From: Desulfovibrionales bacterium
Lineage (GTDB): Bacteria > Desulfobacterota > Desulfovibrionia > Desulfovibrionales > Desulfovibrionaceae
Assembly: GCA_030156255.1 (NCBI GenBank)
Contig: JASGMV010000018.1
Span: forward strand, 1 to 60,482
Direction of reading: 5' to 3'
Length of the DNA: 60,482 nucleotides
The translations under genes and the position numbers were made by a program. Shown piece by piece: positions 26,506-35,885 of the stretch; position 1 is the first letter of the stretch, and each line of letters begins with the position of its first letter. Below the pieces are notes generated by a model that did not search any database, was not told the DNA's origin, and saw nothing but the letters and a program-made list of their open reading frames with translations.

Positions 26506-27045
26506 CTACTGCGGGCCGAATCCCTGGCCGTTTCTGGGACAGCAGGTCAGCACGCCGTTGCGGGCGGCGCAGGAGCCGGTCACCTCGCCCATGGGCATGG
26601 TGAAGGCGCAGTCGTCGCCCACGGACTTGCCCGAACAGGCCGCGGCCGCTTCCGGGGGCAGTCCCCTGCCTTGGCCGCGGCCCATGCCGGCGCCGGCGCC
26701 CATTCCCTGGCCCATGCCTTGCGACCCGGGTCCCATGCCCTGCCCCATACCCTGTCCACCGCGGCCCATGCCTTGCCCTCCTTGAGGCCGGCAGGCCAGA
26801 ACGCCGATGTTGCTGGCGGCGCAGAAGCCGGGAACTTCGCCCCGGGGGGAGGTGAAGGAGCAAGCCTCGCCCTCGGCCTTTCCGGAGCAGGCGTCGACCA
26901 TTTCCTGGGGCGGTCCCATGCCTTGTCCTTGTCCGGGGCCCCGGCCGTAGTTGGCCGCCAAACCTGGAGAGCTCCAGGCGAAGACAGCTGAAATCGCCAA
27001 AACCAGGGCCAGGCGAACGGCGTACTTCGTTCTTTCAGGCGCCAT
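26506..27045 (-). CDS. Secreted repetitive Cys- and Gly/Met-rich protein
   Basis: The 179-residue product has a signal peptide (about residues 1-31, ending SSPGLAA). The mature part contains two copies of a roughly 30-residue unit (CSGKAEGEACSFTSPRGEV in the first, CSGKSVGDDCAFTMPMGEV in the second, each followed by GxCAA and a further Cys). The linker between them and the ends are built of Gly, Gln and Met repeats such as GQGMGRG. AGGAGGAGG just upstream fixes the ATG at 27045. The cysteines would form disulfides outside the cytoplasm, and the methionine-rich linker could bind copper. That role is inference; I do not recognise a named family. Confidence 0.75.
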   Translation of the reverse strand: MAPERTKYAVRLALVLAISAVFAWSSPGLAANYGRGPGQGQGMGPPQEMVDACSGKAEGEACSFTSPRGEVPGFCAASNIGVLACRPQGGQGMGRGGQGMGQGMGPGSQGMGQGMGAGAGMGRGQGRGLPPEAAAACSGKSVGDDCAFTMPMGEVTGSCAARNGVLTCCPRNGQGFGPQ

Positions 27046-27236
27046 GCCTCCTCCTCTGTTTGTGTTTTTCTCCTTGGCTCGCCGGCTTGCGCGGAGCCGG
27101 CGCTCCTGCAAGCCTACATACAAATGTGGCTCAGCGAAACAGAAAAAACGGACGACGGGGTCTTCCCGCCTGCTGGCGGCGCGTGCGGCGCGGCCTCCTG
27201 CGTCCCCGTCCCATCCGCTCTGGACCGTCCATCTGG

Positions 27237-27755
27237 CTACCGTTGGTAGGTCCCCATGCATGAGGCCTCTTCCAGAACGCGTCCTTGCATGGCCTTCAGG
27301 AGTTGCTTTTTGGAGGCGCCGGGTTCGAGATCGAGCTTCGCGTCCAAGGCGTAGAGCTTGAAGAAGTAGCGGTGAAGCCCACTGGGCGGACACGGCCCGC
27401 CGTAACCGAGCCGCCGCCAGGAGTTGGCGCCCTGGGTTGCGCCGTCGGGGAGTTGCGGACCGGCCGGAGCGTCTTCCGGGAGACCCGCGGCGTCGGGCGG
27501 GAGGTTGAAAACGATCCAGTGGACCCAATCCCCCGCGGGCGCGTCGGGGTCGTCCATCAGCAGCGCCAGGCTGGCCGCGTTCTGCGGAACGTCGGAAAAA
27601 GAGAGGGGCGGGGAGATGTTGGCGTCGTCGCAGGTGTAGGCGCTGGGAATGGGGTGCTGGTCTTGAAAGGCCGGACTGGAGATTTTCATAGCGTCTCCTT
27701 TGGCTGTCGCCGGGCCGAGTAGAAGGAGCGCCAAGGCGGCGGCGAGGATTTTCAT
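27237..27755 (-). CDS. YbhB/YbcL family PEBP-like protein with signal peptide
   Basis: The 172-residue protein has a signal peptide (MKILAAALALLLLGPATA) and then the phosphatidylethanolamine-binding-protein fold with the family motifs TCDDANISPPLSF, DDPDAP...WVHWIVFNLP and GPCPPSGLHRYFFKLYALD. Bacterial members are periplasmic or cytoplasmic and of uncertain role. An internal ATG at codon 23 (MKISSPAF) would give a cytoplasmic form, but the signal sequence argues for the longer start. It lies 190 nt upstream of the secreted repetitive protein gene on the same strand. Confidence 0.88.
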   Translation of the reverse strand: MKILAAALALLLLGPATAKGDAMKISSPAFQDQHPIPSAYTCDDANISPPLSFSDVPQNAASLALLMDDPDAPAGDWVHWIVFNLPPDAAGLPEDAPAGPQLPDGATQGANSWRRLGYGGPCPPSGLHRYFFKLYALDAKLDLEPGASKKQLLKAMQGRVLEEASCMGTYQR

Positions 27756-27963
27756 GGAAAGATTCCTTTTGGGCGGAGAGTAGTTCCTTGCACGGGCCGA
27801 AACAAGGCCTTGACGGTTTCAAGGGGGTGATTACTTCTAAAGTAAGCCTGGGACGCAGGTTTGACGGCGAGCTAAAGAGAACGAACACAACAAGCAGCAA
27901 AGGGCTCCGCCCAATTGTAAAAGCGTTCTCGAGGGCGCCGCGAAACGGCGATCCCGGGTTTTT

Positions 27964-29058
27964 CTATGGCTGGCGATCCTTCCGCCCCGCGTCCGCGGTG
28001 ATCGTTTCCCCTTCCTTTTTCTCAACGCTGTCCTCGAAGATTCCGTAAGTGGCCGTTTCCCTGTCCCAAATGCGTTTGCTGGTGCAGAGCTCCTGGCGAA
28101 CTTCGCAAGGGTCCCGGTCGCATTCCGGACACAACTCCTCATCGCACGGGTCCGGATGGATCATGACGCCGGCCAGGCCCGGCACTTCCTCCATGAGCAC
28201 CTCCTCCACCCGTGTCGCCTCGTCGTGGGCCTGCTTGAAGCTCCATTCGCTGGGCAGCACCAGATGAAAGTCGGCGTAGGCCATGGAGCCCGAGCGCCAA
28301 GCTCGCAGCTTGTGCACGTCGATCCAGTGGTCGGAGCGGTGGTGGGTGAGCGCTTCGCAAATGGCGTGCAGCACTTCGGGGTCGGTTTGATTCATGAGCC
28401 CGCCGAAAGCCTCGCGCACCACGCCCACGCCGGCGAACAGGATGTTCGCCGCCACCAGGCAGGCCACGGCGCCGTCCAGCCAGGTCCAGCCGGTCAACAT
28501 GGTCAGCGCCAGCCCGACCACCACGCCGCCCGACGTCCAGACGTCGGTGAGAAGATGTTTGCCGTCCGCCGTCAGGGCCAGGGAGCGCGTTTTTTTGCCC
28601 ACGCCGATGATCGCAACGCCCATGACCAGATTCACGGCCCCGGCCCCGGCCGTGATGAGCAATCCCACACCGAGATGGTCCAATGGCTGCGGGTGGAAGA
28701 TTTTGCCCCAGGCCTCGGCGATAATGGCCAGGGCGGCCAGAATGATGAGGGAGCCTTCGAATCCCGCCGAGAAGTACTCCATCTTGCCGTGCCCGTAAGG
28801 ATGCTCCTGGTCCGGCGGCCTGTTGGCGACGACGATGGTCAGCACGGCGAAGCCGGCGGCCACCACATTGATGATGGACTCCAGGGCGTCGGACAGGATG
28901 GCGGAGGAGTCGGTCAAGCTCCAGGCCAGGAATTTGGCGCCCATGAGCAGGGCGCCCACGCCGAGGGAGATGCTGATGGCGACAAGACGCAGCCGCGCCT
29001 CGCGGGTCGTCCGGTTTTTCGGACCGGCCGAAATTTTAATACGTCGTTGCTCCGACAT
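27964..29058 (-). CDS. CDF-family divalent metal cation exporter with Cys-rich tail
   Basis: The 364-residue protein has six membrane helices. Helix 2 carries SDALES, with Asp57 and a Ser where many CDF proteins have a second Asp. Helix 5 carries DGKHLLTD, the HxxxD half of the transport site. A cytoplasmic domain follows. The last 60 residues contain a C-x4-C-x2-C-x4-C-x6-C cluster followed by an acidic end, which should bind metal and is not part of the common fold. CDF proteins export Zn2+, Mn2+, Fe2+ or similar ions against protons. The gene stands alone on the minus strand. Confidence 0.9.
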   Translation of the reverse strand: MSEQRRIKISAGPKNRTTREARLRLVAISISLGVGALLMGAKFLAWSLTDSSAILSDALESIINVVAAGFAVLTIVVANRPPDQEHPYGHGKMEYFSAGFEGSLIILAALAIIAEAWGKIFHPQPLDHLGVGLLITAGAGAVNLVMGVAIIGVGKKTRSLALTADGKHLLTDVWTSGGVVVGLALTMLTGWTWLDGAVACLVAANILFAGVGVVREAFGGLMNQTDPEVLHAICEALTHHRSDHWIDVHKLRAWRSGSMAYADFHLVLPSEWSFKQAHDEATRVEEVLMEEVPGLAGVMIHPDPCDEELCPECDRDPCEVRQELCTSKRIWDRETATYGIFEDSVEKKEGETITADAGRKDRQP

Positions 29059-29264
29059 GATCGTCTCCCGGAGAGAATCGCTTCGCCACGGTTTTCATGT
29101 ACACAAATAAACGGGCGTGTCCACCGGCAAAAACGGGAAAACGGCTTCTGCGGACTGATCTCCGCAGTTTCGTCAAATTCTGTTGCTGGCGTGCGATCAA
29201 GGCGGGCGCCGGAGGCTCAGGCAAGAACGGAAGCGGTGAGATGTGTGATGAGGACGAGAAAGGA

Positions 29265-29295
29265 AGGGGCGGAGACGTTCAAGCCTTCCGCCCCT
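29265..29295 (-). terminator. Terminator at the end of the nuo operon
   Basis: A perfect 9-bp GC-rich stem (AGGGGCGGA with TCCGCCCCT) with a 13-nt loop lies 15 nt after the nuoN stop. On the minus strand it is followed by TCCTTTCTC, a weak T tract. Confidence 0.6.
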
Positions 29296-29310
29296 CGTGC
29301 ACGACTATGG

Positions 29311-30735
29311 TCAGGGCAACAACTGCTTGCCGGCAGTGAGGGCCCATTGGAATACGGGCGAGGGCAGCACGCCCAGGAAGAGCACGGCCGCGGCGAGCAC
29401 GCCGCCCCAGACCGCGCTGGCGGCGCCGGGTTTGGCCGCGATGGGATATTCCGGAGATTCCTTCGTGTAGGCGTGGCGGACCATGTTCAGGTAGTAGTAG
29501 ATGGAGATGGCCGTGTTCACGGCCGCCACGATGACCAGCCAGTTGTATCCATGGTTCCACGCCGAGGTGATCAAAAAGAGTTTGCCCATGAATCCGGCCG
29601 TGGGCGGCAGTCCCACCAGGGAGAAGGCGGAAACCGCCAGGACGAAGGCCAGAAAGGGCTGGCGTTTGAACAGGCCGCCGAGGTCTTCGAGCTGCAGGTT
29701 TTCACCGTTGCCCGAGAGTCGGCAGACGACCCAGAAGCAGGCCAGGTTCATGACGAGGTAGACCACGATGTAGAAGGCCGACGCCGCCAGGCCCTGGGCG
29801 GTTCCCGAAACCAATCCCAGGGTGACGTAGCCGGCGTGGGCCACGCTGGAGTAGCCGAGGATGCGCTTGAGGTCTTTCTGGGCCAGGGCCGCGAAGTTGC
29901 CGTAGGTCATGGACAGCGCGCCGAACACGGCGATGAGCGTGGTGATTTCGAGTCCGGGTTTGAGCAGCGCGGCCATGCGGACCAGGACCACCACCGCGCC
30001 GAGCTTGGGCAGGGTGGCCACGTAGGCCGCGGTTTCGTTGCTGGAGCCCTGGTACACGTCCGGGCACCAGAAGTGGAACGGGAACAGGGCCAGCTTGTAG
30101 AAGAACCCGGCCAGGAAAAGCATCAACCCGATGGCCGCCCCGGGCGCCTCGGCGAAGGACCAGGACTTCGCGGCTAGCTCGGAGATGTAGCTCGTGTGCT
30201 GCGTCGCCAGAATGTAGGAGAATCCATACAGGGAAATGGCCGTGGCCGCAGCCCCGAACATGATGTACTTGATGCCGGCCTCGGCCGCCCGGCGGTCTTT
30301 GCCGCGCAGGGCGATGATCGCGTACAGGCTGTAGGAGGACGCCTCCAAGGCGATGTAGATGGACACCAGCTCTACGGTGGACGCCAGAAGCATGAGCCCC
30401 AGGGCCGAGACCGAGAGCAGGAAGAAGTAGTCGGTCCGCTTGTCGGTTTCCAGCGTGGGCTGGCGCACGGCGTTGAGCGTGGTGATGAAGAAGCCCGCGG
30501 CGATGGCCAGCTTGAAGAACTGGGACAGCCCGTCGATCTGGTAGGCGTCGTAGAAGAGCAGGCCCTTGAGCGGCAGGGCGCAGGCGGCCAAGACGATGTT
30601 CACGGCCGCCGCGGCCGGGAGCCAGGACAGGTTGGCGCGCTGATTGGGATTGGCGAGAATGACGGCGAACAGAACCAGGGCCAGGGCCATCTGGTAGAGC
30701 TCGGGAAGACAAAGCAGGAATGTGCTAGTCGGCAT
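29311..30735 (-). CDS. nuoN: Complex I-like subunit N
   Basis: The 474-residue membrane protein with about 14 helices belongs to the antiporter-like proton-pumping subunits. Family residues are visible in AYEASSYSLYAI-like positions (ALEASSYSLYAI) and in the lysine-bearing helices around AGFFYKLALFPFHFWCPDVY and AALAQKDLKRILGYSSVAHAGY. It is the last gene of the 13-gene operon and overlaps the nuoM stop by 11 nt. AGGAGG 7 nt upstream selects the ATG at 30735. It pumps protons in the membrane arm. Confidence 0.93.
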   Translation of the reverse strand: MPTSTFLLCLPELYQMALALVLFAVILANPNQRANLSWLPAAAAVNIVLAACALPLKGLLFYDAYQIDGLSQFFKLAIAAGFFITTLNAVRQPTLETDKRTDYFFLLSVSALGLMLLASTVELVSIYIALEASSYSLYAIIALRGKDRRAAEAGIKYIMFGAAATAISLYGFSYILATQHTSYISELAAKSWSFAEAPGAAIGLMLFLAGFFYKLALFPFHFWCPDVYQGSSNETAAYVATLPKLGAVVVLVRMAALLKPGLEITTLIAVFGALSMTYGNFAALAQKDLKRILGYSSVAHAGYVTLGLVSGTAQGLAASAFYIVVYLVMNLACFWVVCRLSGNGENLQLEDLGGLFKRQPFLAFVLAVSAFSLVGLPPTAGFMGKLFLITSAWNHGYNWLVIVAAVNTAISIYYYLNMVRHAYTKESPEYPIAAKPGAASAVWGGVLAAAVLFLGVLPSPVFQWALTAGKQLLP

Positions 30736-32269
30736 CCCGGACCTCCTGAACGATCTTGGCCGCATTGAATGAAAGTTGCTGCGGCGTCTTCGTGGTGGAC
30801 TGGACGACCTCGGTCTTGGCGCGCATCGAGTCCAGCATGTGCGTAATGGAGGCGTCCATGGTGCGCAGGGCCCGCGTCGGCGCCAGACCGATGTAGATAA
30901 CGAAAATGGCCAGCGGCGCGAGGTATATCCATTCGCGCGCGTTCAAATCGACGAAGGACTTGCCGGTGCTCGGCTGTCCCCAGGCCAGCTTTTGCAGCAG
31001 CCGAAGCATGTAGGCCGCGGCGAGCAAGGCGCCGGGAATGGCCAGTGCGCCGACCCAGAGGTTTCTCTTGAAGGCCCCGATGAGAACCAGGGCTTCGCCC
31101 ACGAAGCTGTTGGTCCCCGGGAAGGCCAGAGAGGACAGGGAGAAGAGGCCGAAGAAGAACATGTAGGCCGGCAGGTACTTGCCCAGGCCCAGGTTGTCCT
31201 TGATCTGCCGGGAATGGCTGCGCTCGTAGATGGCGCCCACGAGCATGAACAGCCCGCCCGTGGTGATGCCGTGGTTGAGCATCTGCATCAGCGCCCCTTC
31301 CACCCCGCGCAGGTTGAACATGAAGATGCCCAGAGTGACGAAGCCCATGTGCCCCACGGACGAATAGGCGATCAGCTTCTTCATGTCCTTCTGGCCCAGG
31401 GCCAAAAAACCGCCGTAGATGATGGAGATGATCGAGATGGCGATCATGAACGGGGCGAAGTACTGGCTGGCCGCGGGCGCCAGAGGCAGGCAGAACCGCA
31501 GAAAGCCGTAGGTTCCCATTTTCAGCAGCACCGAGGCCAGCAGCACGGAGCCGGCCGTGGGCGCCTCGACGTGGGCCGCCGGCAGCCAGGTGTGGAACGG
31601 GAACATCGGCACCTTGATGGCGAAGGCCAACGCCATGGCCAGGAAGGTCCAGAACTGGAAGTTGAACGGATAGGTCTTGTTCATCAGGTCCGGGATGTAG
31701 AAGCTCCCGCCGTGGATGGCGTAAGCCACGATGGCCACCAGCAGCAGCGTGGACCCCGCCAGGGTGTACAGGAAGAACTTCAGGGAGGCGTAGCGCCTGT
31801 CCGGACCGCCCCAGACTGCGATCAGCAGATACATGGGAACGAGCATGGCCTCCCAGAACAGGTAGAAGAGCACGAAGTCCAGGGACGCGAAAACACCGAT
31901 GCAGGCCGAGGTCATGAGCAGGAGGCAGAAATGGAATTCCTTGAGCCGCGAGGAAATGTAGCTCCAGGAGCAGAGCACGCACAGCGGCAACAGGACCACG
32001 GTGAGCAGGATCATCAGGAAGCTGATCCCGTCCACTCCCAGGGCGTAGTTCAGGCCCCATTGGGGCGCCCAGGGAAGCAGCTCCGTGTACTGGAATCCGG
32101 CCATGTCCAGATGAAAGTCCGAAGCGAAGGGAATGGCCAGGATCGTCTCCACCACCCCGACGACGAGGGTGAAGACTCGTACGGCGTTGCCCCTCGGCAG
32201 GAAAGGCAGGATGGCCGCTCCGATGAGCGGTAGGAAGATGAGTGTGGAAAGTATTGGAAAACCGTTCAT
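30725..32269 (-). CDS. nuoM: Complex I-like subunit M
   Basis: The 514-residue antiporter-like subunit has the NuoM hallmarks: LFYLFWEAMLVPMYLLI, AIKVPMFPFHTWLPAAHVEAPT and GQKDMKKLIAYSSVGHMGFV, which hold the conserved glutamate and lysines of the proton channel. Length is normal for NuoM. It follows the NuoL/MrpD-like gene after 48 nt and is coupled to nuoN by overlap. Confidence 0.95.
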   Translation of the reverse strand: MNGFPILSTLIFLPLIGAAILPFLPRGNAVRVFTLVVGVVETILAIPFASDFHLDMAGFQYTELLPWAPQWGLNYALGVDGISFLMILLTVVLLPLCVLCSWSYISSRLKEFHFCLLLMTSACIGVFASLDFVLFYLFWEAMLVPMYLLIAVWGGPDRRYASLKFFLYTLAGSTLLLVAIVAYAIHGGSFYIPDLMNKTYPFNFQFWTFLAMALAFAIKVPMFPFHTWLPAAHVEAPTAGSVLLASVLLKMGTYGFLRFCLPLAPAASQYFAPFMIAISIISIIYGGFLALGQKDMKKLIAYSSVGHMGFVTLGIFMFNLRGVEGALMQMLNHGITTGGLFMLVGAIYERSHSRQIKDNLGLGKYLPAYMFFFGLFSLSSLAFPGTNSFVGEALVLIGAFKRNLWVGALAIPGALLAAAYMLRLLQKLAWGQPSTGKSFVDLNAREWIYLAPLAIFVIYIGLAPTRALRTMDASITHMLDSMRAKTEVVQSTTKTPQQLSFNAAKIVQEVRDAD

Positions 32270-32317
32270 GGGTCGCTCGCTTGGTGTCGGTTGCCCGGTG
32301 TTTGGTCCCTCAGCCGC

Positions 32318-34105
32318 TTAGAGGTACTGGTTGACGGCCCATATGGCGAACATGACGCCCGCGGCCAGGAGCACGGCATAGGCCAGATAGGTCTGAAGCC
32401 GCCCGGTCTGTAGTTTGGCGGCCCCCTGGCCCACGCGCCTTGTCGTGGCGGCTACGCCGTCCACGGCGCCCTTGATGCCGGTCCAGTCGTACCACGAGGA
32501 TCCTGCGGCCACGGCCAGCATGCCCCGCAGGCCCCAGGTCCGGTATCGTTCGGTCCACCACGAGTCCAGCCAGGCGAAGGGGTAGCGGCAGATGAACAGG
32601 AATGCGCGCCCGAAGAGGATGTAGAACCACTCGAAGTCCACGTTGCGTTGCTCGTGGGGGACCATGATGCGGCGCATGACGTAGAACGCAAGGCCCGTGA
32701 AGGAGAGCAGGAGCACCGCCTGCAGGACCTGCCAGGCGGAGAACGGGTGAAACTCCACCTCGTAGGGCAGGAACTGGTAGAGGATTTCAGGGTACACGCC
32801 CTGAAGGATGCACAGGAAGGAGGAGATGCCCATGGCCAGGTACATGTTCCAGGGAATGGGCTTGATTTCGCGTTGCACGGCGTCCGGTTTGGACCAGAAG
32901 GCGAAGTAGGGCAGTTTGATTCCCACGGAGAGGAACGTGCCCACCGCGGCCAGCTCCATGCCGATTCCCAGCAGGGCGCGATGGTCCTCGAAGGCGCCGG
33001 CGATGGTCATGGTCTTGGAGACGAAGCCGTTGAACAGGGGCCATCCCGAGATGGACATCCCGGCCACGACGTAGGCCAGCATGACCCACGGCAGACGGCC
33101 CACCAGGCCGCCGAGTTCGTTGAGCTTGGCCGTGCCGCAGGAGTACAGCAGGGCGCCCACGGACATGAACAACAGGCCTTTATAGAGAATGTGGGCGTAG
33201 GCGTGGGCGCAGGCCCCGTTGAGGGTCATGGCCGTGCCGATGCCGATGCCCGCGACCATGTACCCCACCTGGGACATGATGTGGTAGGACAGGATGCGGC
33301 GCGCGTTGTTCTCCATGGTGGCGTAGAAGACGCCGTAGAGCGCCATGCCCACTCCCATGTACGCAAGAAAGTCCCAGCCGGCGAAGCCTCGCGCCAGGGT
33401 GTACACGGCGGTTTTGGTGGTGAAGGCGGACATGAAGACCGCGCCGGTGACGGTGGCCTCGGGATAGGCGTCGGGCAACCATGCGTGGAGCACGATGAAG
33501 GCCGCGTTGACGCCGAAGCCGAACATGATGAGCCAGTCGTAATAATGCGCCGCGCTTTGGGCCACAGGTATGAAGTCCCAGTTGCCCACGGCCTTGTGCC
33601 GCAACAGCAGGCCGGCCAGAATCAAGAGCCCCCCCACGGTGTGGAACAGGAAGTACCGGATGCCCGCGCCCAGGGCGCGTCCGTTGTTCTTGGCGTTGAG
33701 CCAGATGAGGAACACCGAGCCCACGGACATCAACTCCCAGAAGATGAACAGGGTCAGGTAGTCGCCGGCGAAGACTACGCCGAAGGAGCCGCTTACATAG
33801 AGGCAGGCGGCCACGTGCTGCGACTTCTCTTTGAGGTGGAAGGCGTAGATGAAGCCGATGAGGGCTTGAATGGCGAAGACGTTGGCGAAAATCAGCGACA
33901 GCTTGTCGATGCGGCCCACTTGCAGGGTGAATCCGAACCAGTCGATGGTTCCGTAGTTGCCAGGGTCCAACGTGAAGACGGAGATGATCGCTGCGGCGGC
34001 CGGCAGGGGCAGGAGCCATTTCCACCAGCTTTTGCCCGGCAAAAAGGGCAAGATCAGCGCAAGGAGGAGAAACCCGATGGTCGGGTGGTAGAAGCTCTCA
34101 ACCAT
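32318..34105 (-). CDS. NuoL/MrpD-like proton-translocating subunit
   Basis: The 595-residue membrane protein belongs to the NuoL/MrpA-D antiporter-like superfamily (LFIFWELMSVGSVFLIW, LHAWLPDAYPEATVTGAVFMSAFTTK region, ILSYHIMSQVGYMVAG). The C-terminal part after residue 440 has a long amphipathic stretch before the last helix, reminiscent of the lateral helix of NuoL, and the protein occupies the place of nuoL in the operon. Its closest type may be the subunit D of Na+/H+ antiporters, so I leave the symbol blank. It overlaps the small upstream gene by 8 nt. Confidence 0.82.
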   Translation of the reverse strand: MVESFYHPTIGFLLLALILPFLPGKSWWKWLLPLPAAAAIISVFTLDPGNYGTIDWFGFTLQVGRIDKLSLIFANVFAIQALIGFIYAFHLKEKSQHVAACLYVSGSFGVVFAGDYLTLFIFWELMSVGSVFLIWLNAKNNGRALGAGIRYFLFHTVGGLLILAGLLLRHKAVGNWDFIPVAQSAAHYYDWLIMFGFGVNAAFIVLHAWLPDAYPEATVTGAVFMSAFTTKTAVYTLARGFAGWDFLAYMGVGMALYGVFYATMENNARRILSYHIMSQVGYMVAGIGIGTAMTLNGACAHAYAHILYKGLLFMSVGALLYSCGTAKLNELGGLVGRLPWVMLAYVVAGMSISGWPLFNGFVSKTMTIAGAFEDHRALLGIGMELAAVGTFLSVGIKLPYFAFWSKPDAVQREIKPIPWNMYLAMGISSFLCILQGVYPEILYQFLPYEVEFHPFSAWQVLQAVLLLSFTGLAFYVMRRIMVPHEQRNVDFEWFYILFGRAFLFICRYPFAWLDSWWTERYRTWGLRGMLAVAAGSSWYDWTGIKGAVDGVAATTRRVGQGAAKLQTGRLQTYLAYAVLLAAGVMFAIWAVNQYL

Positions 34106-34385
34106 TGTCGTCCTCCTTCAGTCCGGGCTCGTATTTGTCGTAATAGTCTTCGGGCTTCTTGAGCGCTTCGGACACGGCGGTCTTGAGGATCACGCCCATG
34201 ACCAGCGCGCCGACGAAGCCGAAGGCCGCCCAGAAGCCGATGTAGTGCTCCTCGGGAATGTGCGCGTGGTGCGGGTGGATGAGGAAGTTCAGCGCAAGGG
34301 CCAGAGCCAGCCACGCGAACATGACCCATTTCCACAGGCCCGCGTGCTTTCGCATCTCTATGAAAAATCGTCCGAGACCATTCAT
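34098..34385 (-). CDS. Small two-helix membrane protein of the complex I-like operon
   Basis: The 95-residue protein has two hydrophobic helices (WVMFAWLALALALNFLI and IGFWAAFGFVGALVMGVIL) joined by a histidine-rich loop (HPHHAHIPEEHY). It ends in an acidic tail (YYDKYEPGLKEDDNG). I do not know a standard complex I subunit like this. Its position between two antiporter-like genes, overlapping the downstream one by 8 nt, argues that it is an accessory membrane-arm subunit. The histidine-rich loop may bind metal or protons. Confidence 0.75.
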   Translation of the reverse strand: MNGLGRFFIEMRKHAGLWKWVMFAWLALALALNFLIHPHHAHIPEEHYIGFWAAFGFVGALVMGVILKTAVSEALKKPEDYYDKYEPGLKEDDNG

Positions 34386-34406
34386 GTTACATGTCCCCTT
34401 ACCCGT

Positions 34407-35882
34407 TTAGAAGTGGGTGAAGGCCTTGATGATGCCGGTGAAGAAGTCGGGGTAAACACCAAGCAGCACGCTGATCACCGCCGTGAGGAACAACGGGACC
34501 ACCATGCTCATGGGCGCTTCCTTGTAGTCGTCCAGGGCGATGTCCGGGGCCGGCCTGCTGAAGAATCCGCGGTACACGATGGGTACGAAATAGCCGGCGT
34601 TCAGGGCGGTGGAGGCGAGCAGAGCGACCAGCAGCAGAATCTGGGACTGGTTCACCGCGCCGTTGATCAACGACCACTTGGTCACGAAGCCGCAGACCGG
34701 GGGCACGCCGATCATGGACAGGCTCGCCAGGCCGAAGGCCCCGAAGGTCCAGGGCATCTTGCGGCCCAGCCCTTTCATTTTGTCGATGTCCCTGAGCTGC
34801 GTGGCCACGAAGATGGCGCCGGCCGCGAAGAAGAGGGTGATCTTGGAGAAGGCGTGGTGCGGAATGTGGATGACGCCGCCGATGACGCCGCTGGGATCCA
34901 ACAAGGAGACGCCCAGCACGATGTAGGAAAGCTGGCTCACGGTGGAGTAGGCCAGCCTCGCCTTGAGGTCGGTTTTGGTCAGGGCGATGATGGACGCTAC
35001 GACGATGGTGAAGGCCGCCACGTAGGCCGTAGGCAGTCCGAGGCCGAGTTTGGCCATGGTCTCCAAGCCGAAGCCGGACAGGATGACCCGGCTGACGGAG
35101 AACACGCCGGCCTTGACCACGGCGACGGCGTGCAGCAACGCCGAAACCGGCGTGGGCGCCACCATGGCCGAGGGAAGCCAGTTGTGGAACGGCATTATGG
35201 CCGCCTTGGCTAGGCCGCAGATGTACAGGACGTAGGTGATGGTCACCAGCGTCGGGTCGGCGGTCGCCGGGAAGATTCCGTGGGCGACGTCGGTCAGATT
35301 GAAATCCAGGGTCCCGCACAGCACGTAGGTGAGCACCATGGCCGGGAGCAGGAAGAGCTTGGAGGTTCCCATGAGGTACACGATGTATTTGCGCGACCCC
35401 TCCCAGGCTTCTTCGTCCTGGTGGTGGGCGACCAGAGGATACGTGCACACGGTGATGACCTCGTAGAAGAGGTACAGCGTGAACACGTTGCCGGACATGG
35501 CCACGCCCACGGCGCCGAAGATGGCGATGGCGAAACAGACGTAGTAGCGGGTTTGGGCGTGTTCGTTCAGGGAGCGCATGTAGCCGATGTTGTAGCTGGT
35601 GGCGAACATCCAGAGGAAGGTGGAGATCAGTCCGAAGCACAAGGTCAGCCCGTCCACGCACAGCTTGACGGTGATGCCCGGCAGAATGGTGAACAGCGTG
35701 TACACGTAGACCTTGCCGGCCAACACGCCCGGAACGAAGGAGAGCATGAGCAGAAAGGTCAGCAGGCCCCCGACAAGGGAGGCTCCCTCGCGCATGTTGA
35801 TGTTCTTGCGCAAGAGCCAGATGAATACCGGCGCGAGGCCGGTGATCACCAGGGGAACGACGAGCAGCGCATTGTTTTCCAC
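34407..35882 (-). CDS. MrpD/NuoM-like antiporter subunit
   Basis: The 491-residue membrane protein with about 14 helices has the superfamily patterns LYLFYEVITVCTYPLVAHH, AAIMPFHNWLPSAMVAPTPVSALLHAVAVVKAG and KTDLKARLAYSTVSQLSYIVLG, including the conserved Glu and Lys positions. It resembles MrpD or the proton-pumping subunits of formate hydrogenlyase-type complexes. It is an additional pumping subunit besides the NuoL-like, NuoM and NuoN proteins. It starts 3 nt after the nuoK stop, so it is clearly in the operon. Confidence 0.85.
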   Translation of the reverse strand: MENNALLVVPLVITGLAPVFIWLLRKNINMREGASLVGGLLTFLLMLSFVPGVLAGKVYVYTLFTILPGITVKLCVDGLTLCFGLISTFLWMFATSYNIGYMRSLNEHAQTRYYVCFAIAIFGAVGVAMSGNVFTLYLFYEVITVCTYPLVAHHQDEEAWEGSRKYIVYLMGTSKLFLLPAMVLTYVLCGTLDFNLTDVAHGIFPATADPTLVTITYVLYICGLAKAAIMPFHNWLPSAMVAPTPVSALLHAVAVVKAGVFSVSRVILSGFGLETMAKLGLGLPTAYVAAFTIVVASIIALTKTDLKARLAYSTVSQLSYIVLGVSLLDPSGVIGGVIHIPHHAFSKITLFFAAGAIFVATQLRDIDKMKGLGRKMPWTFGAFGLASLSMIGVPPVCGFVTKWSLINGAVNQSQILLLVALLASTALNAGYFVPIVYRGFFSRPAPDIALDDYKEAPMSMVVPLFLTAVISVLLGVYPDFFTGIIKAFTHF

Positions 35883-35885
35883 CGC

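Noticed and set aside
28156-30177. 673-codon plus-strand frame opposite the CDF and nuoN genes
   Set aside because: It runs antisense to two well-supported genes, is rich in His, Gly and Arg, and has no motif.
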